Part shown: in pieces, positions 25,381 through 34,031 of the stretch
Position numbering within the stretch: position 1 is the first letter of the stretch
Layout: each line of letters opens with the position of its first letter
NCBI GenBank assembly: GCA_964219345.1
Contig: CAXPPN010000023.1
Location: 1 to 64,000 of the forward strand
Reading direction: 5' to 3'
Origin: UBA3537 sp964219345
GTDB lineage: Bacteria; Bacteroidota; Bacteroidia; Flavobacteriales; Flavobacteriaceae
DNA: 64,000 nucleotides
Position numbers and translations under genes: made by a program
The notes under the pieces: model-generated
The model's database searches: none
The model's input: only the letters and a program-made list of their open reading frames with translations
Told to the model about the DNA's origin: nothing

Positions 25381-26518
25381 AATTGTACTTTACTTTTCGT
25401 AAAATACGCATAGCCTCTTTATATAAGCTGTATGTATCCTCGCTGTATTTTGCCAATAAAGCTTTGGACATTTCTAGCTGATTTAACGCCAAATCGAACC
25501 CATTGAAGTGACAAATTAAATATGTGATAGGAAGATTTTTTAAATCCTCTTGTTCGTGTTTTTTTAATATCTTTTGCGTCTTTAATTTTTCCAACAAAGT
25601 ATTGTTGATGTTATAGATGTGATGGAGGGTCTTTTTATCATAAACTGGCGGTTGAAACAATAGCTTAGTTTCAATATTGTATTGAGCATTATCAAAAAAA
25701 GTAATACTTGTTTCTTCAAGTTTTAAATATTTGTTTTGTCCGTTTAGTCCAAAATTTACATATTCAACAATCTGAAAACAATTAGCATCATAATTGATTT
25801 CAACCTCATCAAGCGTAGAATAAAAAAGACGTACCTGTTCATTGATAAGCTCAATATCAACTCTAGAATAAAAGGTTTGATTTTTTACAACTTTCTTTTG
25901 CCCCGACCAACACATCACAAAATATTCTTTAAAAACATGATACATAGGACTGTAGTCTTTTCTGTTGTTCATAAAGTCAAATACGCCGTCCAAGGTATAT
26001 TGTATGTTATTTTGGGCATGCTGCTCAATCGCTTCAACAATTTTTGAGTTACTATCATTCAGCTGCAAATCAAACACCTTTGGCATGCTCATACTACCAT
26101 CTCTAAAAAAAACAGATCCTCCATAGTATTTCCAAATATTCTTACGTAATGCTGTAATTGTACTGGTTGATTTTGCTCTAATTGTAACCAACCCTACTAC
26201 TTTGTTGTTTGAAAGATGAGGAAAAGGAATATTTTCATATTGAATTACTGGAGGATGCTCTAGATATGCATTGATTAAATTCTGAATTTTACTATCATCA
26301 AAAAAATCTACACCAATAATTTCATTTGACGGATCATCTATACCAATTATAATATAGGAATTGTTCTTTGGATTACTGTTTGAAAGTGCACAAATATGCT
26401 TCAGAAATTTTGCTTTACCTTCTTTTTCTGAAATATTAATTTGCCGCTTTTTATCATAAAAACTATTTTCATCATTATGAGCGAGTAAGTTTTTTATCAA
26501 TAAGCGTTTATTAATCAT
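25379..26518 (-). CDS. AlbA_2 (Schlafen-like) nucleic-acid/ATP-binding domain protein
   Basis: In this 379-residue soluble protein residues about 25-135 match the AlbA_2 domain. KAKFLKHICALSNS leads to NSYIIIGIDD with EIIGVDF, then FPHLSNNKVVGLVTI and the late GGSVFFRDGS. Such domains are called divergent AAA-4 or Schlafen-like and are found in transcriptional regulators and nucleases. The remaining 240 residues are not recognised. No winged-helix repeat or nuclease motif is evident, so regulator versus housekeeping function is open. The aldo/keto reductase starts the transcript 11 nt upstream, so the two are likely co-transcribed. Confidence 0.72.
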   Translation of the reverse strand: MINKRLLIKNLLAHNDENSFYDKKRQINISEKEGKAKFLKHICALSNSNPKNNSYIIIGIDDPSNEIIGVDFFDDSKIQNLINAYLEHPPVIQYENIPFPHLSNNKVVGLVTIRAKSTSTITALRKNIWKYYGGSVFFRDGSMSMPKVFDLQLNDSNSKIVEAIEQHAQNNIQYTLDGVFDFMNNRKDYSPMYHVFKEYFVMCWSGQKKVVKNQTFYSRVDIELINEQVRLFYSTLDEVEINYDANCFQIVEYVNFGLNGQNKYLKLEETSITFFDNAQYNIETKLLFQPPVYDKKTLHHIYNINNTLLEKLKTQKILKKHEQEDLKNLPITYLICHFNGFDLALNQLEMSKALLAKYSEDTYSLYKEAMRILRKVKYN

Positions 26519-26529
26519 ATGAATAGATT

Positions 26530-27405
26530 TTAGGGAACGTTATGCCCCTGGCTCGCAACTAGAATCTTGAACCAATCTTCAGTCGATAATTTTATAGAAA
26601 GTGCTCGGATAGCAGATTGAATTCGATTCTTTTTTGTTGTTCCAATGATGGGATGAATTTTTGAAGGATGTTTCAAAATCCAGGCCAAAAGTAATTGATC
26701 TTCGCTTGAATTGTATTTTGTTGAAAGCTCCGAAAATTGTTTTTTCAGGCGTTGTTTTTTAGCATCGTCTTCTAAATTGAAATATGACCGAAGTGGTCCC
26801 CAGGCCATAGGTATAATTTTATGTTGTAATATTTTATCTAAAGTCCCATCAAATAGAGCATCGTGTTGTACAACTGAAAATTCAATTTGATTAATGTCTA
26901 TTAGGCCTTCAGACATCATTAGCTCCATATGTGAAGACGAAAAATTTGATACCCCAAAACTTAAGATTTTACCGTCTTTCTTTAAATCTTCTGCAGCGCT
27001 CATTACATCTTCTGGATGCATTAGGGGGCTGGGGCGGTGAATTAAAAGCGCGTCTAAGTAATCTGTTTTAAGGTGTTTTAAGGACGCTTCAGCTGAGGCG
27101 ACGATATATGCCTTTGAAGTATCATAATGAATGATGTCATTAGTTCTATTTTCACTAATATATTGAATCCCACATTTAGAAATAAATTGAACTTGATCTC
27201 TTTGTAATGAGCTTCTGGAGAAGGCTTGTCCAAAAGCAGCCTCCATTGTGTACCCTCCATAGATATCGGCATGGTCAAAAGTACTTATGCCATTTTCAAA
27301 AAAAAGGGTGATCAAATCACACATTTCTAGAGTGCTTAATTCCTTCCCCCATTGACCCCAAAACATTGTTCCAGCAATTAGTTTTGAGTTTAAACTTTTT
27401 GGCAT
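26530..27405 (-). CDS. Aldo/keto reductase
   Basis: This 291-residue NADPH-dependent oxidoreductase has the TIM-barrel AKR fold. Catalytic residues are Asp and Tyr in FDHADIYGGY (about residue 47), Lys in FISKCGIQY (about 77) and His in DALLIHRPSPLM (about 120). The cofactor-binding end HPIIGTTKKNRI (about 255) is also present. It resembles the E. coli YdhF-type subfamily; the substrate is unknown. ATG at 27405 is preferred to a TTG five codons upstream. It is divergent from moxR, and the 142-nt gap should hold both promoters. Confidence 0.9.
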   Translation of the reverse strand: MPKSLNSKLIAGTMFWGQWGKELSTLEMCDLITLFFENGISTFDHADIYGGYTMEAAFGQAFSRSSLQRDQVQFISKCGIQYISENRTNDIIHYDTSKAYIVASAEASLKHLKTDYLDALLIHRPSPLMHPEDVMSAAEDLKKDGKILSFGVSNFSSSHMELMMSEGLIDINQIEFSVVQHDALFDGTLDKILQHKIIPMAWGPLRSYFNLEDDAKKQRLKKQFSELSTKYNSSEDQLLLAWILKHPSKIHPIIGTTKKNRIQSAIRALSIKLSTEDWFKILVASQGHNVP

Positions 27406-27547
27406 TATATTTTTTAACAATAAATTTAAAAAACAAAAGGTTTTTATCTCTCAAAAAAATATTTATTTTTAACCAATTATTAACAGATTCAACAGAATAA
27501 ATTTAACATATTGCAATTAGCAGTAACAATTTAATAGAGCCCGAATA

Positions 27548-28552
27548 ATGGAAGAAAATGCACAAACCGTTGACATTAAATCGATAAACGAAAAAATTGA
27601 AAAACAAAGCGCTTTTATTGACCTACTTACATTGGAAATCAATAAGGTTATTGTTGGTCAAAAACACATGATTGAGCGCCTTCTAATTGGGCTTTTAGGT
27701 CAAGGGCATATTTTACTTGAAGGGGTTCCTGGGTTGGCCAAAACACTCGCCATTAACACCCTGTCACAAGCTGTTTCTGGAATCTTCAGTCGAATTCAAT
27801 TTACACCAGACTTACTTCCTGCAGATGTCGTTGGAACACTTATTTACAATATAAAGGCTAATGATTTCAATATCAAAAAAGGGCCTATTTTTGCCAACTT
27901 TGTCTTAGCTGATGAAATCAACAGAGCTCCTGCAAAAGTACAATCGGCTCTGCTTGAAGCCATGCAAGAAAAACAAGTTACCATTGGTGATGAAACTTTT
28001 ATTTTGGAAAAACCATTCTTGGTAATGGCCACTCAAAACCCTGTTGAACAAGAAGGAACATATCCTCTTCCTGAAGCCCAAGTGGATCGTTTTATGTTAA
28101 AAACAGTAATTGATTATCCAAAATTAGAAGACGAACAACTAATAGTTAGAGCAAATCTAAAAGGAGCTTTTGAAAAAATTAAGCCCGTAGTCAGTGTCAA
28201 ACAAATTTTGGAGGCTCAAAAAGGAGTTCGTGAAGTCTATATGGATGAAAAAATTGAAAAATATATTCTTGATATCATCTTCGCAACACGCTATCCAGAA
28301 CGCTATAATTTAGAAGAAATAAAACCCCTAATTTCTTTTGGAGCATCACCAAGAGGAAGTATTAATTTGGCTACTGCAGCAAAATGTTATGCGTTTATAA
28401 AACGTCGTGGATATGTCATCCCAGAAGATGTGCGTGCAGTTGTCTTGGATGTGCTTCGCCACCGAATAGGAATTACTTATGAGGCAGAGGCCGAAAATAT
28501 TACCTCAGAAGATATCATCTACAAAATCGTTAATGTTATTGAGGTTCCTTAA
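27548..28552 (+). CDS. MoxR-family AAA+ ATPase
   Basis: This 334-residue chaperone-like ATPase works with von Willebrand-factor-A (VWA) proteins. Motifs are Walker A GVPGLAKT (about residue 60), Walker B VLADEINRAPAKVQ (about 123), sensor 1 MATQNPVEQEGTYPLPEAQ (about 162) and an arginine-containing ISFGASPRGS (about 260). It heads the Bat operon: DUF58, an uncharacterised membrane protein and BatA-E follow on the same strand with short gaps or overlaps. In Bacteroides this set was linked to oxygen tolerance and envelope integrity. Confidence 0.95.
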   Translation: MEENAQTVDIKSINEKIEKQSAFIDLLTLEINKVIVGQKHMIERLLIGLLGQGHILLEGVPGLAKTLAINTLSQAVSGIFSRIQFTPDLLPADVVGTLIYNIKANDFNIKKGPIFANFVLADEINRAPAKVQSALLEAMQEKQVTIGDETFILEKPFLVMATQNPVEQEGTYPLPEAQVDRFMLKTVIDYPKLEDEQLIVRANLKGAFEKIKPVVSVKQILEAQKGVREVYMDEKIEKYILDIIFATRYPERYNLEEIKPLISFGASPRGSINLATAAKCYAFIKRRGYVIPEDVRAVVLDVLRHRIGITYEAEAENITSEDIIYKIVNVIEVP

Positions 28553-28601
28553 CAAGGTTTAACTCAAAAATTAGCATTTAAAAAACTCAGTCACAATTCT
28601 A

Positions 28602-29468
28602 ATGGATACGAAAGAGCTCCTAAAAAAAGTACGTAAAATTGAAATCAAAACACGGCGGTTGTCCGATCATGTTTTTGGTGGAGAATATCATTCTACTTTT
28701 AAAGGACGAGGAATGACTTTTTCGGAAGTGCGACAATATCAATTTGGAGATGATGTTCGAAATATTGATTGGAATGTGACGGCTCGATACAATGAGCCTT
28801 TTATAAAGGTTTTTGAAGAAGAACGCGAACTAACAATGATACTAATGGTTGATGTCTCTGGTTCTGAAAATTTTGGGACTCATGGCCAATTTAAAAATGA
28901 ATACATCACAGAAATTGCTGCAACACTAGCGTTTTCTGCAACACAAAATAACGATAAAATTGGTCTCATTTTGTTTTCAGGAGAAATTGAACTTTATATT
29001 CCGCCAAAAAAAGGACGTTCTCATGTCTTACGAATCATTAGAGAATTATTGGAGTTTAGACCTCAAAACAAGCAAACAAACATTGCTGAGGCACTCAAGT
29101 TTTTGTCTAATGTTATGAAGAAAAAAGCTATTGTTTTTATGCTTTCTGATTTTATTGATGAAAACTATCAACACAACTTAAAAATTGCCTCTGGCAAACA
29201 TGACATAACTGGTATTCGAATTTTTGATAAAAATGAAATTGAAATACCAAACTTAGGCGTTGTTCAAATGGTCGATCAAGAAACAGGGCGCTCATCTTTA
29301 ATTAATACAGCTTCAAGAAAAATAAGAAATAATTATGCTAAAAATTACCAAAAACAAGTCGAATATTTCAAGGACAGTTGTAAAAAAGCAGGGGCAGGTT
29401 ATCTTGATTGTGGACTGGACGAAAGTTATGTAAAAAAATTATTGGGCTATTTCAAACAAAGAGCATAA
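28602..29468 (+). CDS. DUF58 domain protein with VWA-like fold
   Basis: This 288-residue soluble protein carries the DUF58 signature: GRGMTFSEVRQYQFGDDVRNIDWN near residue 35 (split here as GRGMTFSEVR and YQFGDDVR). A VWA-like metal site (MVDVSGSENFG) follows near residue 83. Members are predicted partners of MoxR ATPases. It lies 50 nt after moxR and 10 nt before the next gene, in the middle of the operon. Its biochemical role is not known. There is no transmembrane segment, so it likely works at the cytoplasmic face. Confidence 0.92.
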   Translation: MDTKELLKKVRKIEIKTRRLSDHVFGGEYHSTFKGRGMTFSEVRQYQFGDDVRNIDWNVTARYNEPFIKVFEEERELTMILMVDVSGSENFGTHGQFKNEYITEIAATLAFSATQNNDKIGLILFSGEIELYIPPKKGRSHVLRIIRELLEFRPQNKQTNIAEALKFLSNVMKKKAIVFMLSDFIDENYQHNLKIASGKHDITGIRIFDKNEIEIPNLGVVQMVDQETGRSSLINTASRKIRNNYAKNYQKQVEYFKDSCKKAGAGYLDCGLDESYVKKLLGYFKQRA

Positions 29469-29477
29469 GACTTTTAA

Positions 29478-31142
29478 ATGATAATAAATACAAAACATAT
29501 CAAATTATGGAATAAGAAGATTTTGTTCTTGGGTATGCTTTTAGTTTATTCTTTTGTTGGTAATGCACAAGTTAAAACTTCTATTGATTCTACTTCTATT
29601 AAGATTGGTGAAGAGCTGATGTATACTATTGAAACTGAGGTAGACAGTGCTGCAGTTGTATTATTCCCCGAGGGACAAACATTTCAACCAATGGAGGTCA
29701 TTGAAAGTTATCCTGTTGATACTGTTTTAAATGATGTTAGATTAAAGCTCATAAAAAAATATGGTATTACACAATTTGATTCGGGTGCCTACACCATACC
29801 GAGACAAAAAGTATTAGTTGGAGATCAAACTTTGTACTCCGATTCTGTTAAAATAACTGTTCGGTCAGTTCTTGTCGATACTACAAAACAAAAATTATAT
29901 GATATTAAACCTCTAATTGTTGTAGAAAAACAATTGTCGGTTTGGGAAAAATTTTGGTGGGGTTTTGTGTTTTTATTTCTTGTAATTGCTAGCGGTTTAT
30001 ATTGGTTCTTTTTTCGAAAAATAGTATTAACAGAAGAGGAAAGAGTGGCTACATTGCCACCTTATAAACAAGCAAAATTAGCGCTTAGTAAACTTGATGA
30101 GCAAGTCTATTTTGAAAATCAAAAAATCAAAGAGTACTATTCCGATCTTACTTTTATATTAAGAAAATACCTCAACGAAAAAGTGTACGACCAATCACTT
30201 GAAAGCACAACAGAAGAGCTTGTGACTCGACTAAATTTGCTTAAAGACTCTAAAGATGTTTTGATTAAAAAAATCACCATTGAAAATATTCAACAAATTT
30301 TAAAACGTGCTGACCTTGTAAAATTTGCAAAATCTAAGCCCGATTTTGAAATCGCTAGAATGGACAAGCAGATTATTGACAAAGAAATCGATCAAGTGAA
30401 AGAGGGGTTGCCAGAACCTACAGAGGAGGATTTATTAAAAGATTTAGAATATCAAAAAGAAATAGAGAGAAAAAAAAGACGTAGAAAATTAAAAATAATA
30501 GGGCTTTGTATTGTTGGTGCTTTGATTGCTTTTTTTGTTGGTTTTGGATTACATTCTGGATTTACAACAGCAAAAGACACGTTGTTACGCCACCCAAGTA
30601 AATTACTTTTAGAAAATAAAAACTGGGTAAGAAGCGAATACGGGGCTCCTGGAATTATTGTTCAAACCCCCGAAGTTTTAGAACGGCAAATGCCTGTAAA
30701 AAAAGATAGTCTTAATGCCAATTTTAATACTAAAATTTTTAGCTTTAAAAACTCTAAAATCCCTTTAGAGATTACTGTAAAAAGCTCTGTTTTAAGCTCA
30801 GATGACAATCCTGATAAGTCATCTTCAGAGGCGATAGATCTTGTTGGTGTAGCCAATAAGGAGCTCTCTTTACTTGAGAAAAAAGGTGCTGTTAATCTTA
30901 TTCCAAGAACAGAGCAGTTTATAACTCCAAATGGACAGGAAGGTTTAAAAACGTATGGCACTACATCTCTAAATTTTGATACTGGTGAATTTGCAGAAGG
31001 CAACTTTATAATTCTAGGGTTTTCTACCTCAAAAGTACTTCAACAGTTGGTACTGGTTTGGAAGTCAGATGATATTTATGCCGCCGAAATGGCAAATCGT
31101 ATTTTAAATTCTGTTGAATTGATAAAAGATAATCAAGAGTGA
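29478..31142 (+). CDS. Uncharacterised Bat-operon membrane protein (554 aa)
   Basis: This 554-residue protein has a signal segment (about 12-30), an immunoglobulin-like domain resembling the N-terminus of BatD (about 32-135), a first membrane span (about 158-178, FVFLFLVIASGLYWFFF), and a charged, helical cytoplasmic region. A second span follows (about 340-362, IIGLCIVGALIAFFVGFG), then a C-terminal mixed domain of about 190 residues that would be exported. It has no named family that I can recall. Its place between DUF58 and BatA, with a 1-base-shared stop/start (TGATG), says that it is part of the MoxR/Bat complex. Confidence 0.85.
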   Translation: MIINTKHIKLWNKKILFLGMLLVYSFVGNAQVKTSIDSTSIKIGEELMYTIETEVDSAAVVLFPEGQTFQPMEVIESYPVDTVLNDVRLKLIKKYGITQFDSGAYTIPRQKVLVGDQTLYSDSVKITVRSVLVDTTKQKLYDIKPLIVVEKQLSVWEKFWWGFVFLFLVIASGLYWFFFRKIVLTEEERVATLPPYKQAKLALSKLDEQVYFENQKIKEYYSDLTFILRKYLNEKVYDQSLESTTEELVTRLNLLKDSKDVLIKKITIENIQQILKRADLVKFAKSKPDFEIARMDKQIIDKEIDQVKEGLPEPTEEDLLKDLEYQKEIERKKRRRKLKIIGLCIVGALIAFFVGFGLHSGFTTAKDTLLRHPSKLLLENKNWVRSEYGAPGIIVQTPEVLERQMPVKKDSLNANFNTKIFSFKNSKIPLEITVKSSVLSSDDNPDKSSSEAIDLVGVANKELSLLEKKGAVNLIPRTEQFITPNGQEGLKTYGTTSLNFDTGEFAEGNFIILGFSTSKVLQQLVLVWKSDDIYAAEMANRILNSVELIKDNQE

Positions 31143-32143
31143 TGCTAGAAGGAATTGAATTCACACATAAAGAATTACTTTGGTTGCTTTTAGTCATCCC
31201 TGTGCTTTTGCTATGGTACATTTTAAAGCATAAAAAACAAACCGCCGTTTTGGAAATCTCAACTGCAGATGGCCTTTTGAAGGGAAATCAATTTTGGACA
31301 ATTTTAAAACACAGTTTGTTTGTCCTAAGGGCTTTAGCACTTACGCTTATTATTGTTGCAATGGCAAGACCTCAAACTGTAGATGTTTCAACAAAAACAA
31401 AAACAACTCGTGGAATTGACATCGTAATGGCTATTGATGTTTCGGCGAGTATGCTTGCCAAAGACTTAAAACCCAATAGACTAGAGGCCTTAAAAAAGGT
31501 GGCCAGTAAATTTATAAATAGACGCCCCAATGACAGAATTGGGCTAGTAGAGTATGCGGGGGAAAGTTATACACGAACTCCCGTTACAAGCGATAAAGGG
31601 ATTATTCTCAAATCATTAAGAGATATAAAATACAATACCATCATAATAGGCGGTACCGCTATTGGCATGGGGTTAGCTACAGCCGTCAATCGCTTAAAAG
31701 AAAGTAAGGCAAAAAGCAGAATCATTATTTTACTTACAGATGGTGTCAATAACTCTGGATTTATTGATCCACAAACCGCTAGCGAGCTTGCTGTAGAATA
31801 TGGCATAAAAACTTACACTATTGGATTGGGGAGCAACGGAATGGCACTCTCTCCTGTGGCAATAAATAATGGAAAATTTCAATACTCGAGAATTCAAGTT
31901 GAAATTGATGAAAAACTATTAAAAGAAATTGCATCTGAAACTGGTGGAAAATATTTTCGCGCCACAAACAATAAAAAATTGGAAGACATTTATGATGAAA
32001 TCGATAAGCTTGAAAAAACAGAAATAGAAGAATTTAAGTATTATAACTACGAAGAAAAATTTCGCCCTTTAGTGCTTTTGGCGCTAGGCTTATTGGTTTT
32101 AGAGTTTTTGCTTCGACACACCTTTTTAAGAAGTTTTATATAA
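31142..32143 (+). CDS. batA: BatA, VWA-domain inner-membrane protein
   Basis: In this 333-residue protein residues 10-30 and 55-75 are membrane spans. A von Willebrand factor A domain follows from about 90, with the metal site AIDVSASML (DxSxS), and there is a last span near 305-325. The ATG at 31142 overlaps the previous stop; a GTG one codon upstream is less likely. Together with BatB it is thought to form a MoxR-dependent complex at the inner membrane. It is followed 2 nt later by batB. Confidence 0.93.
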   Translation: MLEGIEFTHKELLWLLLVIPVLLLWYILKHKKQTAVLEISTADGLLKGNQFWTILKHSLFVLRALALTLIIVAMARPQTVDVSTKTKTTRGIDIVMAIDVSASMLAKDLKPNRLEALKKVASKFINRRPNDRIGLVEYAGESYTRTPVTSDKGIILKSLRDIKYNTIIIGGTAIGMGLATAVNRLKESKAKSRIIILLTDGVNNSGFIDPQTASELAVEYGIKTYTIGLGSNGMALSPVAINNGKFQYSRIQVEIDEKLLKEIASETGGKYFRATNNKKLEDIYDEIDKLEKTEIEEFKYYNYEEKFRPLVLLALGLLVLEFLLRHTFLRSFI

Positions 32144-32145
32144 TT

Positions 32146-33183
32146 ATGTTTCAATTAGAAGAAGATATATGGTTTTGGCTTTTATTGATTCAATTGGGAA
32201 TGCTGTTGTTATTCCTTTGGACACAACTTTGGAAAAAAAGAACGAAGCGTAAATTTTCAGATTTGAAGCTTCTAAAACGTCTTAGCCCAGATCAATCTTT
32301 GTTTAAATCTGTTTTAAAATTTATAACACTTTCTCTAGGTTTTATATGCTTAATCATCGCACTGGTCAATCCAAAAATTGGGACTTCCTTGCAAACTGTA
32401 AAAAGAGAAGGGGTTGATATTGTCTTTGCCATAGATGTTTCGAAAAGTATGCTAGCTGAAGACATCGCGCCAAATAGACTAGAAAAAGCAAAGCAACTAA
32501 CAACTCAAATCATCAATAACCTTGTAAGCGACAGGGTAGGAATAATTGCATATGCTGCAAAAGCAGTCCCTCAACTTCCAATTACAACAGATTATTCCGC
32601 TGCAAAAATGTTTTTACAAAACATGAATACCGATATGCTTTCATCGCAAGGAACAGCAATTGATGAGGCCATACAATTATCAAGGAGTTACTATAATGAC
32701 GAAGAACAAACAAATCGAGTTTTAGTTATCATTTCAGATGGTGAAGACCACAACAATTTAAGCCTTGATGTGGCAGAAGCAGCTGCAAAAGAAGGTATAA
32801 AAATATTTACAATTGGTGTAGGCACTGAAAAAGGAGGCCCTATTCCAATCAAACGAAATGGTATAGTAATGAGCTATAAAAAAGACCAAAATGATGCAAC
32901 TGTAATTACAAAATTGAATAAAAAAACACTTTCGGAAATTGCTGATGAAGCAAATGGTACATATGTTGATGGTAAAAACACAAGTGATGTAATAGAAACT
33001 GTTGGAGAGATTTTGAATAAAATGGACAAAAAAGAATTTGAAGCCAAAGAATTTGCAGAATTTAAAGATCAATTTCAGTGGTTTTTGGGATTAGGACTTT
33101 TCTTTTTAATTTTGGACGTCCTATTTCTAGAACGTAAAACAGCTTGGCTAAAACGCCTGAACTTATTCAATGAAAACCTATGA
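32146..33183 (+). CDS. batB: BatB, VWA-domain inner-membrane protein
   Basis: This 345-residue paralogue of BatA has hydrophobic segments near residues 10-28 and 58-78. A VWA domain with AIDVSKSMLAEDIAPNR begins near 97, and a C-terminal span lies at about 305-325 (FQWFLGLGLFFLILDVLF). The metal-site residues are complete. It ends in a four-base overlap with batC (ATGA), so the two are translationally coupled. The pair BatA/BatB is a hallmark of this operon. Confidence 0.93.
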   Translation: MFQLEEDIWFWLLLIQLGMLLLFLWTQLWKKRTKRKFSDLKLLKRLSPDQSLFKSVLKFITLSLGFICLIIALVNPKIGTSLQTVKREGVDIVFAIDVSKSMLAEDIAPNRLEKAKQLTTQIINNLVSDRVGIIAYAAKAVPQLPITTDYSAAKMFLQNMNTDMLSSQGTAIDEAIQLSRSYYNDEEQTNRVLVIISDGEDHNNLSLDVAEAAAKEGIKIFTIGVGTEKGGPIPIKRNGIVMSYKKDQNDATVITKLNKKTLSEIADEANGTYVDGKNTSDVIETVGEILNKMDKKEFEAKEFAEFKDQFQWFLGLGLFFLILDVLFLERKTAWLKRLNLFNENL

Positions 33184-34028
33184 AAATAAGTACAAAAAAA
33201 TATATGAGCTATTATTGTATAAATTTCTCTTTGTACAGGTTTACTGTGCTCGTTCTTTTATCTTGTAGTTTTTCATTTGCTCAAGAATTAGATAAACTTC
33301 AAGTTGAGTCCGATGCTCTTGTTTATGAAGGAAATTTAGCATCAAAAGAGAACTTTATTGAAGCGGAAAAATATTATAGAAAAGCAATATCAAAAAAAGA
33401 AACAAATGCCAAAGGCGCTTACAATCTAGGCAATGCATATTACAGTTCCGAGCTTTATGACGAAGCCATTTCCAAACTTATAGAAGCCACAAAAAATGGC
33501 ACTAAAGAAGAAAAACACCAAGCATTTCATAATATTGGAAACACCTTAATGCAAAATAAAAAATGTAGAGAAGCTGTTGAAGCCTATAAAAATGCATTAA
33601 GAAACAATCCCTCTGATGAAGAAAGTCGCTACAATTTAGCACTTGCTAAAGAATGCGCCAAAGAACAAGGCGGTGGCGAGAGTGAAGACGAGAAAAAAGA
33701 TAAAGAAAAGGACGAAAATAAAAAGGAAGACCAAAAAGAAGATAGCGACAAACAACAGGACAAAAACGAACAAAATAAAGATCAAGACGGAGACGAAAAA
33801 GAAGAGAACGAAGGGTCCGACAAAAAGGATAACAATGGAAACCCCAAAGATCAAGAAGGTGATCAAAAAAATCCTAATCAAAAAAATAAAAACCAACAAG
33901 GAAAACTATCTCCTCAGCAAGTCAAAAACCTGCTTGAAGCTATGAATAATGAAGAAAATAAAGTTCAAGAAAAAATGAATGCATCCAAAGTAAAAGGTGT
34001 ACAAGTAAAAACAGATAAAGATTGGTAA
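33180..34028 (+). CDS. batC: BatC, TPR protein with low-complexity charged tail
   Basis: This 282-residue exported protein has a signal sequence in about residues 20-35 (VLVLLSCSFSFAQ), which may begin at the Met at residue 9. It carries three tetratricopeptide repeats (about 60-160: AKGAYNLGNAYYSSELYDEA, AFHNIGNTLMQNKKCREAVE, and a third). A tail of about 90 residues follows, made almost only of Lys, Asp, Glu, Asn and Gln. The tail is biased enough to create long false frames on the other strand. TPRs suggest an adaptor role in the Bat complex. Confidence 0.88.
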   Translation: MKISTKKYMSYYCINFSLYRFTVLVLLSCSFSFAQELDKLQVESDALVYEGNLASKENFIEAEKYYRKAISKKETNAKGAYNLGNAYYSSELYDEAISKLIEATKNGTKEEKHQAFHNIGNTLMQNKKCREAVEAYKNALRNNPSDEESRYNLALAKECAKEQGGGESEDEKKDKEKDENKKEDQKEDSDKQQDKNEQNKDQDGDEKEENEGSDKKDNNGNPKDQEGDQKNPNQKNKNQQGKLSPQQVKNLLEAMNNEENKVQEKMNASKVKGVQVKTDKDW

Positions 34029-34031
34029 TTT

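Noticed and set aside
33636..33945. Frames inside batC on both strands, one strongly hydrophobic
   Set aside because: They come from the Lys/Glu/Asp low-complexity tail of BatC read in other frames.
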